In this document: piece by piece, positions 1 through 7,129 of the stretch
Numbering within the stretch: the first letter of the stretch is position 1
How the letters are laid out: every line of letters begins with the position of its first letter
From: an uncultured Propionibacteriaceae bacterium
GTDB lineage: Bacteria > Actinomycetota > Actinomycetes > Propionibacteriales > Propionibacteriaceae
Direction: 5' to 3'
DNA length: 7,129 bases
Assembly: GCA_937859105.1 (NCBI GenBank)
Contig: CALMAD010000128.1
Coordinates: 1-7,129 of the forward strand
Notes under the pieces: generated by a model
What the model was told of the DNA's origin: nothing
What the model saw: the letters and a program-made list of their open reading frames with translations, nothing else
The model's database searches: none
Made by a program: the position numbers and the translations under genes

Positions 1-2012
<2,012 letters not shown>

Positions 2013-2125
2013 GACAGGTTGCGGTGGGTTGCCGTCCGCCGATTCTCGGCTCTGGCCCCGCCGACTGGCCCTCCCCGGCATGGCGCCCCGACGCCTCTCC
2101 CCCGGCCCCGGCCCTCGGCCCCGCC

Positions 2126-2203
2126 GCGAACGAATGCTCTCTGGTCATCGAGAGATCCAGCGAGAACGGCGTTATGGTCGATCGATCGCGCACCCCTTTG
2201 CAT
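2126..2203 (+). repeat. Left arm of inverted repeat flanking DUF559 gene
   Basis: This imperfect inverted repeat matches the reverse complement of 3113-3189. Conserved blocks, outer to inner: GCGAACGAATGC (2126-2137, 11 of 12 matching); a diverged 19-nt segment able to form a small hairpin, TCTCT (2138-2142) with AGAGA (2151-2155); a 37-nt core at 2157-2193 that contains GAGAACGGCG and the palindrome CGATCGATCG (33 of 37 matching); a diverged 6-nt spacer; and GCAT (2200-2203). Similarity may continue weakly outward through the GCCCCGCC just before 2126. The arm lies 62 nt upstream of the DUF559 start. It could be a terminal repeat of a mobile cassette or a duplicated regulatory element. The similarity is directly visible; its role is unknown. 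Confidence 0.85.
2173..2178 (+). promoter_or_regulatory. Possible -10 element for DUF559 gene inside left arm
   Basis: TATGGT fits the loose TANNNT form of an actinobacterial -10 box and lies about 90 nt upstream of the chosen DUF559 start. No good -35 hexamer is seen 16-18 nt upstream. In the right arm the equivalent bases are CATGGC, so both conserved T positions are lost there. Weak, inferential call. Confidence 0.25.
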
Positions 2204-2265
2204 GCTGCCCTGCGCATTTCCCTACTCGTGACGCGACGCGGGCTCCCATCCCTACTGGTGGTGGT

Positions 2266-3144
2266 GTGCATCCTCGTCTCGCCGTCCCGTTCGCCTCCGG
2301 AGCCGTCCGCCGCTCCGCCCACCCCGAACTCGCCTCGCTGCTCAGCCGCGCGCGGGCGTCCGGGGAGATCGTGGCGCCCTTCCGCGGGGTGTACGTGGAC
2401 GCCGCCCGCGAGCGCGAGTTCTCGGTGCGGGTCGCGGCGCTCGCGTTGGCGGACCCACACGCGGTGTTCTGCGGCGCCACGACGGCCTTCCTGATGGGCT
2501 GGCGTGATGAGCCTCCCGACGTCGAGGCCGGGGGCACGCACCTGCGGTCGCGGCCCGGCTACGCCCTCGATCGTCGCGCCACACCCCGTTCGCTGACCCG
2601 CCAGTGCCAGGGCGTTCGTTGCTCGGGCAAGGCGCTGACGGTGCTCGAGCTCGTGGCGTCCGGGGGGGCTGCGGCCATCGATGACGGCCTGCGGCGCCGC
2701 GTGTCGCTGGCCTCGCTGGAGGACGCCTACGCACTCACGCGCAACAGGCCGGGGCACCAGCGGGTCGGACGGTTGCTGTCCGACTCCCGATCCGAGCCGT
2801 GGTCGGCGGCCGAGCGCGCCGCGCACCAGGCCCTCCGTCAGGGTGGAGTGCGGGGGTGGCGAGCGAACTACTGCGTGAGTCTGGGGCGGGAGGAGGACGC
2901 CTTTCTCGACATCGCGTTCATCGCCCGCCGCCTCGGCCTCGAGATCGACGGCTGGCGTCATCACGGCGAGCGGTCGGCGTTCCTGCGGGACCGTCGGCGC
3001 GACGTCTTGTTGGCCGCCGCCGGGTGGAGCGTGGTCAGGTTCGCGGCGGAGGCCGTCTTGAACCGCCCGGAGGAGTTCGTGGCCGCGGTCCGCCAGGTGC
3101 TGGCAGCTCGGGATGCGACGCTGTGCGCGATGGATCGGCCATGA
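2266..3144 (+). CDS. DUF559 domain protein with AbiEi-like N-terminal winged helix
   Basis: This is a 292-residue protein if the start is GTG at 2266. The frame stays open further upstream, but third-position G/C is low before about 2266 and high after it, and 292 residues is a usual length for the family; the ribosome binding site is weak (a GGTGGT run close to the start), so the start is uncertain. Residues about 20-45 form a winged-helix-like segment ending in RGVY (40-43), as in AbiEi-type antitoxin-like N-termini. Residues about 183-280 form the DUF559 domain of the Vsr/restriction-endonuclease fold, with LDIAF (D215), LEIDG (E226, D228), HH (232-233), DRRRD (242-246) and GWSVVRF (253-259). 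The candidate acidic and histidine active-site residues are therefore present. The cellular role of this family is not established; DNA binding or nicking is a fold-based inference. The gene stands alone, opposes both neighbours and is bracketed by an inverted repeat whose right arm encodes its last residues. Confidence 0.85.
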   Translation: MHPRLAVPFASGAVRRSAHPELASLLSRARASGEIVAPFRGVYVDAAREREFSVRVAALALADPHAVFCGATTAFLMGWRDEPPDVEAGGTHLRSRPGYALDRRATPRSLTRQCQGVRCSGKALTVLELVASGGAAAIDDGLRRRVSLASLEDAYALTRNRPGHQRVGRLLSDSRSEPWSAAERAAHQALRQGGVRGWRANYCVSLGREEDAFLDIAFIARRLGLEIDGWRHHGERSAFLRDRRRDVLLAAAGWSVVRFAAEAVLNRPEEFVAAVRQVLAARDATLCAMDRP

Positions 3145-3189
3145 CGCCGTTCTCACTGGCCGGGCCGGATCCCGTGCGCATTCGTTTGC
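3113..3189 (-). repeat. Right arm of inverted repeat flanking DUF559 gene
   Basis: This is the reverse-complement partner of the left arm at 2126-2203. Read on the minus strand it gives GCAAACGAATGC (3189-3178), an 18-nt diverged segment with a possible CGGG/CCCG hairpin, a 37-nt core (3159-3123) differing from the left core at four positions, a 6-nt spacer and GCAT (3116-3113). The arm overlaps the final codons and the TGA stop (3142-3144) of the DUF559 gene, so the protein's last nine or so residues are encoded by repeat sequence. Its outer end leads into the G-rich convergent gap. I see no clear target-site duplication outside either arm. Confidence 0.85.
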
Positions 3190-3246
3190 GGGCGGGGCGG
3201 CACGGAGGGGTCGAGGCGGGCAGCGCGGGCCGGGCACCGAGGTCGC

Positions 3247-3272
3247 GGGGCGGCAGGGGACGCGGGGCGGGG
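3247..3272 (+). other. G-quadruplex-forming motif
   Basis: Four runs of four G occur at 3247-3250, 3256-3259, 3264-3267 and 3269-3272, with loops of 5, 4 and 1 nt. This satisfies the usual intramolecular G-quadruplex pattern on the plus strand. RNA reading through from the DUF559 gene would carry the G-rich version. Whether it folds in the cell is unknown. Confidence 0.5.
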
Positions 3273-3285
3273 CAGCGCGGCAGGG

Positions 3286-3298
3286 CGGGGCAGCCCCG
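3286..3298 (-). terminator. Possible weak terminator hairpin after arc
   Basis: On the minus strand, directly after the arc stop codon, CGGGG and CCCCG can pair over a 3-nt CTG loop. The stem is only 5 bp and no U-tract follows, so intrinsic termination is uncertain. It is the only compact hairpin seen right behind the stop. Confidence 0.25.
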
Positions 3299-3300
3299 TC

Positions 3301-4851
3301 TCAAGCCTCCAGGGCGCGGGCGTGGTGCAGGGTGCGGAGGAACGCGATGCGCTCGCCGCGGCGTCCAGAGACGCGGGCCCAGTCGTCGGGGTTCGTGGTG
3401 TTCGGCAGTTCCTCGTTCTCGGAGACCTCGGCACGGCAGGCGTCCAGCAGATGGTGGAGGCGGATGCCTTGTTCGCCCCCGGCGAGCACCTCCTTGATCG
3501 CGGCCTTCTTGGCCCTTCCGGCGATGTTCGCGAGCATCGCGCCCGACACGAAGTCGGCGACGTAGAGCACCTCCTTCGCCCCCGAGGCGTAGGTGACCTC
3601 GACGAACCGGTTCCCCTCGTCGCGGCGGTACAGCGCCTCGACGCCGGCGTCGAGCAGGTCGTCCAGCCCCGTCGCCGGGTTCAGCGGGACGTCGTCGGTC
3701 AGGTGCTTGGCAAGGATCTCGCGGGCGCCGGCGGCGTCCGGCCGGTCGAGCTTGATCTTCACGTCGAGTCGGCCGGGCCGGAGGATGGCCGGGTCGATGA
3801 GGTCCTCGCGGTTCGTCGCCCCGATCACGATCACGTGATGCAGCCCCTCGACGCCGTCGAGCTCGCTGAGCAGCTGCGGCACGATGGTCGACTCGACGTC
3901 GGAGCTGACGCCCGAGCCGCGGGTGCGGAAGAGGGAGTCCATCTCGTCGAAGAACACGACGACCGGACGCCCCTCGTCGGCCAGCTCGCGCGCCCGCCCG
4001 AAGATCACGCGGATCTGGCGCTCCGTCTCCCCCACGTACTTGTTCAGCAGCTCGGGGCCCTTGATGTTGAGGAAGTGCGACCCCGCCGCGCTGGCCACCG
4101 CCTTCGCGATCATCGTCTTGCCGCAGCCGGGCGGCCCGTACAGCAGGACGCCCTTGGGCGCGGCCAGCCGGAACGTCTCGAACAGGTCCCGATGCAGGAA
4201 CGGCAGCTCCACCGCGTCGCGGATCTCGTCGATCTGGCGGCCCAGGCCCCCGATGTCGGCGTAGGTGACGTCGGGCACCTCGTCGAGCGTCAATTCCTCG
4301 ACGTCGCTGCGCGGCACCCGCGCCCACGCGACGAACGCGCGGCGGTCGGCCAGCAGCGACTCGCCGGGGTCGAGCGGAGCGCCGACCAGCGGCGCGGCAA
4401 GCCGCAGCACGATCTCCTCCTCGGACGCCGTCGCCGCGAGCACCCGGTCGTCGCCCAGCGGTTCGCGCACGCGCACGATCTCGCCGGCTGTCGCCGCCTC
4501 CGCCAGCCCGACGACGGTCATCGCCTCGTTGAGCAGCACGGACGCCCCCACCTGCAGGCTCTCCACCGCGACGAGCTCGGGGCTCACCTTCACCCGCAGC
4601 GTGCGCCCCCCGACGGCCACGTCGGCGAGGCCGGCCTCGGGCAGCCCCGTGACCAGGCCCAACTGGCTCGGCGGGGCGGCCAGGGCGTCCAACTGCTCGC
4701 GGAGCGCGAGCAGCGACTCGCGCGCGTCGCGCAGCGTCTGGTTGAGCTTGTCGTTGACCTGGGCGAGCGCGCGGGCGTCGGAGCGCGCCTCGGCGAGGCG
4801 CCGCTCGAGCATCTCGACGCGGCGGCCGTCGTCGCGGCGCGCCTCGCTCAC
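3301..4851 (-). CDS. arc: Proteasome-associated AAA ATPase ARC/Mpa
   Basis: This is a hexameric ring ATPase of the ARC/Mpa family, which in actinobacteria recognises Pup-tagged proteins, unfolds them and feeds them to the 20S proteasome. The product is 516 residues. Start: GTG at 4851, with GGAGG at 4859-4863 and 7-nt spacing. Residues about 10-60 form the N-terminal coiled coil used for Pup binding, and about 60-165 the OB-fold region. The AAA module has Walker A GPPGCGKT (239-246), pore loop KYVG (Y272, V273), Walker B with DE at 302-303, sensor N347 in GATNRED, and RPGR (358-361) with the arginine finger. All ATPase residues look intact. The gene overlaps trmI by 4 nt, so translation is probably coupled. 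The protein stops shortly after the conserved [14 protein letters not shown] segment, ending HHARALEA; the usual extension finishing in QYL, which docks to the proteasome, is missing. Family assignment is very secure; a proteasomal role in this organism is open. Confidence 0.95.
   Translation of the reverse strand: MSEARRDDGRRVEMLERRLAEARSDARALAQVNDKLNQTLRDARESLLALREQLDALAAPPSQLGLVTGLPEAGLADVAVGGRTLRVKVSPELVAVESLQVGASVLLNEAMTVVGLAEAATAGEIVRVREPLGDDRVLAATASEEEIVLRLAAPLVGAPLDPGESLLADRRAFVAWARVPRSDVEELTLDEVPDVTYADIGGLGRQIDEIRDAVELPFLHRDLFETFRLAAPKGVLLYGPPGCGKTMIAKAVASAAGSHFLNIKGPELLNKYVGETERQIRVIFGRARELADEGRPVVVFFDEMDSLFRTRGSGVSSDVESTIVPQLLSELDGVEGLHHVIVIGATNREDLIDPAILRPGRLDVKIKLDRPDAAGAREILAKHLTDDVPLNPATGLDDLLDAGVEALYRRDEGNRFVEVTYASGAKEVLYVADFVSGAMLANIAGRAKKAAIKEVLAGGEQGIRLHHLLDACRAEVSENEELPNTTNPDDWARVSGRRGERIAFLRTLHHARALEA
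4848..4851 (-). other. trmI stop / arc start overlap (GTGA)
   Basis: The arc GTG start (4851-4849) and the trmI TGA stop (4850-4848) share two bases, giving a 4-nt overlap. With the arc ribosome binding site (4859-4863) inside the trmI coding sequence, this arrangement favours re-initiation by ribosomes finishing trmI. Confidence 0.9.
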
Positions 4852-5783
4852 GAGGACGCCTCCGGTGCGGCAAGATCCCGCGGACGCGGGCCGGTGTAGT
4901 CAGGGCCGTAGGCGCCGGGCGCCGGACGCCTCCGCCGCCGGGGCGCCTGGACGCCGGGCGCGAGCCGCCGGGAGAACATCAGGAACCCGGTGTGCCCCGA
5001 CGTCGCGTGCCCGGGCCGGATCGCGAGCCCCTCGGCGTGCCAGTCGCGCGACGTGAACTCGCGGGCGACCGGCTCGGTGAAGCCGCCGTGGGCGCGGAGC
5101 GTGTCCATGGTGCGTCCGAGCTGGGTGGTCGTCGCGACGTAGCAGCACAGGAAGCCGCCCGCGACGAGCACCTCCCCGACCGAATCCACGCACTCCCAGG
5201 GGGCCAGCATGTCGAGGACGGCCCGGTCGATCTGCTCGGGCCCGCGCGCCTCGACCAGATCGCCGACGCGCAGGTGCCAGGCGGGGTGCGGCTCGCCGAA
5301 GAAGCGGTCGACGTTGCTGCGGGCCACGTCGGCGAACTCGGCGCGCCGCTCGTAGCTGTAGACGGCGCCCGACGCCCCGACGGCGCGCAGCAGGGCGATG
5401 CTGAGCGCGCCCGAGCCGACGCCGGCCTCCAGCACCCGGGCGCCCGGGAAGACGTCGGCCCACATGAGGATCTCGGCGGCGTCCTTCGGGTAGATGACGG
5501 CCGCTCCGCGCGGCATGCCGACGGTGAACTCGTGCATGACGGGGCGAAACACCAGGTACTCCATGCCGCCGACCGACTTCACGACGTTGCCCTCGGGGCC
5601 GCCGATCAGCTCGTCGTGGCTGATGCCGCCCTTCGTGGTGTGGAACGTGCCGCCCTCGCGCAGCACGACCGAGTGCCGCCGCCCCTTCCCGTCGGTCAGC
5701 GTGACCCGCTCCCCGGGGCGCAGCGGACCGGTGACGACGCCCGTCGGGCCCGGGCCGGCGGCGGGTGGCTGGTTCTCGGTCAT
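4848..5783 (-). CDS. trmI: tRNA (adenine(58)-N(1))-methyltransferase TrmI
   Basis: This enzyme transfers a methyl group from S-adenosylmethionine to N1 of adenine 58 in the tRNA T-loop, normally as a homotetramer in the cytoplasm. The product is 311 residues, slightly longer than the ~280-residue mycobacterial enzyme Rv2118c. Start: ATG at 5783, with AGGA at 5791-5794 and 7-nt spacing. The N-terminal domain carries HDELIG (56-61) and the family-typical [14 protein letters not shown] stretch (91-104). The Rossmann domain has SAM motif [10 protein letters not shown] (117-125), an acidic residue after strand 2 (E145), GD at 174-175, and motif IV DMLAPW (191-196), whose aspartate is the expected catalytic-site residue. 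The last ~35 residues are rich in Arg and Pro and not part of the fold. The stop codon overlaps the arc start as GTGA. The trmI-arc order matches the mycobacterial proteasome locus, where the same pair lies close together. Confidence 0.95.
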   Translation of the reverse strand: MTENQPPAAGPGPTGVVTGPLRPGERVTLTDGKGRRHSVVLREGGTFHTTKGGISHDELIGGPEGNVVKSVGGMEYLVFRPVMHEFTVGMPRGAAVIYPKDAAEILMWADVFPGARVLEAGVGSGALSIALLRAVGASGAVYSYERRAEFADVARSNVDRFFGEPHPAWHLRVGDLVEARGPEQIDRAVLDMLAPWECVDSVGEVLVAGGFLCCYVATTTQLGRTMDTLRAHGGFTEPVAREFTSRDWHAEGLAIRPGHATSGHTGFLMFSRRLAPGVQAPRRRRRPAPGAYGPDYTGPRPRDLAAPEASS

Positions 5784-5800
5784 CCGGCCATCCTAGGGGC

Positions 5801-7129
5801 TCAGGCGCGCCGGAAACTCCACAGCCCGAGCTGCCACGCCGGCCCGAAGGGGTCGCCCGCGACGCTCGTCGTCTGGGACAGGTAGAGCGTCTGGGGGCCG
5901 AGCGACATGGGCAGCACGGTCAGGTCGGCCGCGGCCTGCTGCTGGATCTCCCCCAGCAGCGCCTCGCGCGCGTTCGCGTCCGAGGTCTCCCGCGCGCTCT
6001 GGTCGAGGTGCGCCAGCTTGGCCTTCGAGCCGGGCAGCGGGGCGTCCAGGTACGGCTGCAGCCAGCCGAAGGGGATGTTCACCCAGGCCGGCTTGTCGGT
6101 GAGGACCAGGTCGGTGCCCCCGCTGTCGGGCTTCAGCAGCACGCTCAGCCCGCCGCGCTCCTCGAGCCGGTCGCGCAGGAGCCGCGCCAGATCCCCTTCG
6201 TCGGACACGTGCGAGTCGTAGGTGAGCGTGAGCTTCACGCGCTCGCCGCTCGGCTGCTTGATCGTCGGACGCCCGCCGGCGGGGAAGGACGCCACCGACT
6301 CCGTCGAGGCCGGCGGGACGAGGGACGTCAGCGTCCGGTCGGCCTGCAGCGCCTGCGACACCACGACGCGCAGGTCGGCGCGCGCCCTGTTGGACGACGA
6401 CGGGTTCCAGATCAGCCGCTGCATGCGCGTGTTGGGCAGTTCGGTCTTCGCGTAGCCGCCCTTCGTGCGGCGATCCTGGGACGCCGCCGCCTCGGCGTCC
6501 ATCCGTGCGACCGCGGCCGTATCCAGGCCGCGCCACACCGCGTCCACCGTCTTGCCGGTCATCGCCTGCTCGACGGCCGGGCTGTCGGCCGCGTACGCGA
6601 GCCTGATGCGGTCGATGACGCCGGTCGTCGCGCCCTGGTACCCCTGGATGCGCGTGAACGTCAGGCCGCCCGCGTCCGACTTGGCCAGCGCGTACGGCCC
6701 CGACCCGACCGGCATCTTGTCGTTGCCGCGGACCGCGTCGGGATCGTACGTCTGCTCGTCGACGATGGACGCCGCCGGCGTCGCCAGCGCGAACCCGAAT
6801 TGGCTGTCGGCCCACTTGAGGTGGAACCGGACGGTCAGGTCGTCCACCTTCTCGACGCGCTGCAGCGAGTTCAGCAGCGTCACCGAGGTTCCGTCGATGC
6901 CGAGCCGGTAGGCGCGGTCGATGCTGAACTTCACGTCGGACGCCGTCAGCTTGTTGCCGTTGGAGAACACCAGCCCCTCGGTCAGCTTGCACTCGTACAC
7001 CGTCGGCGACGTGTACAGGCAGTCGGTCGCGGCGTCCGGCTTGAGGTCAGGCCCGCCGGCGTGGACGACCATGAGCCGCTGGAACACGTCGAGCGCCACG
7101 GTCGCGTCGGCGCTCGACACGGCCGCGGC
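5801..7129 (-). CDS. ABC transporter substrate-binding protein, family 5 (DppA/OppA type), 5' end cut by window edge
   Basis: This is the extracytoplasmic solute-binding component of a peptide/nickel-type ABC importer. 442 residues plus the stop are visible, and the frame is open through position 7129. A GTG at 7120 is in frame but is not a believable start, because the family needs an export signal or lipobox and the first domain segment, none of which is visible; the N-terminus is outside the window. Evidence, counting from the first visible codon: the family segment GLVFSNGNKLTASDVKFSI (52-70), where most members read close to GVxFxDGxPLTAxDVxFS; PVGSGPY (140-146), the common P(V)GTGPY turn; and the C-terminal alpha/beta lobe ending in FGPAWQLGLWSF. 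Two cysteines (37, 47) could form a disulfide. No permease or ATPase gene follows; trmI starts 17 nt after the stop, so any transporter partners must lie upstream or elsewhere. The solute is unknown. Confidence 0.88.
   Translation of the reverse strand, partial: AAAVSSADATVALDVFQRLMVVHAGGPDLKPDAATDCLYTSPTVYECKLTEGLVFSNGNKLTASDVKFSIDRAYRLGIDGTSVTLLNSLQRVEKVDDLTVRFHLKWADSQFGFALATPAASIVDEQTYDPDAVRGNDKMPVGSGPYALAKSDAGGLTFTRIQGYQGATTGVIDRIRLAYAADSPAVEQAMTGKTVDAVWRGLDTAAVARMDAEAAASQDRRTKGGYAKTELPNTRMQRLIWNPSSSNRARADLRVVVSQALQADRTLTSLVPPASTESVASFPAGGRPTIKQPSGERVKLTLTYDSHVSDEGDLARLLRDRLEERGGLSVLLKPDSGGTDLVLTDKPAWVNIPFGWLQPYLDAPLPGSKAKLAHLDQSARETSDANAREALLGEIQQQAAADLTVLPMSLGPQTLYLSQTTSVAGDPFGPAWQLGLWSFRRA

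Larger units (their letters stand above)
3145..3300. other. G-rich gap between convergent DUF559 and arc genes
   Basis: This 156-bp noncoding gap has a strong strand asymmetry: beyond the right repeat arm the plus strand is mostly G-runs separated by C or CA. It contains a 10-nt direct repeat GGCAGCGCGG at 3219-3228 and 3271-3280 and several copies of GCGGGGC. Both flanking genes end here, so termination for both strands would be expected, but no classic stem plus T-tract is present. Confidence 0.6.

Noticed and set aside
2174..2494. Possible leader peptide or alternative gene start at the ATG inside the left arm core
   Set aside because: The frame differs from that of DUF559, the ribosome binding site is weak, and the frame simply runs into the DUF559 gene as an out-of-phase shadow. 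Similar peptides from both arms are explained by the DNA repeat.
2662..2668. Run of seven G in the DUF559 gene as a phase-variation site
   Set aside because: A 7-base run in GC-rich coding DNA is unremarkable and the reading frame is intact on both sides.
3035..4873. Long minus-strand frame across arc in a different phase
   Set aside because: The product is Arg/Pro/Gly-rich and featureless, while the overlapping frame encodes intact ARC motifs with a good ribosome binding site.
7118..7120. GTG as the start of the substrate-binding protein
   Set aside because: It would give a protein without signal peptide or the N-terminal part of the fold; the frame is open to the window edge, so the gene is partial.

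Overview
The window is very GC-rich DNA with strong G/C preference at third codon positions. It carries a TrmI-type tRNA methyltransferase next to an ARC/Mpa-type AAA ATPase, a pairing known from the mycobacterial proteasome locus, so the source is most likely an actinomycetote. A lone DUF559 protein and long MFS/ABC transport genes fit that, and a soil lineage such as Solirubrobacterales (Thermoleophilia) is possible but cannot be proved from the sequence.

Layout, left to right. (1) Positions 1-1906, minus strand: a 14-TM DHA2-type MFS drug exporter with a long cytoplasmic tail, cut off by the left window edge. (2) Positions 1907-2265: a divergent intergenic region holding the exporter's leader and the left arm of an inverted repeat. 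(3) Positions 2266-3144, plus strand: a DUF559 protein with an AbiEi-like winged-helix N-terminus and a Vsr-like nuclease-fold C-terminus. (4) Positions 3145-3300: a G-rich gap between convergent genes, containing a four-tract G-quadruplex motif. (5) Positions 3301-4851, 4848-5783 and 5801-7129, all minus strand: arc/mpa, trmI and the 3' part of a family 5 (peptide/nickel type) ABC substrate-binding protein. Transcription runs SBP, then trmI, then arc. SBP and trmI are 17 nt apart, and trmI and arc overlap by 4 nt (GTGA), so trmI-arc is almost certainly one translationally coupled unit.

The most notable signal is an imperfect inverted repeat of about 77 bp, at 2126-2203 and 3113-3189, that brackets the DUF559 gene in inward orientation. 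Its core is identical at 33 of 37 positions, and the right arm overlaps the last codons and stop of the gene. A poorly conserved segment inside each arm can fold into a small hairpin with different base pairs in the two arms. This makes the ~1.06 kb DUF559 unit look like a discrete cassette or mobile-element-like module. It sits immediately downstream of arc, where related genomes usually carry dop, pup and the proteasome genes. The ARC protein also lacks the usual C-terminal QYL proteasome-docking motif, so coupling to a 20S proteasome is doubtful here.
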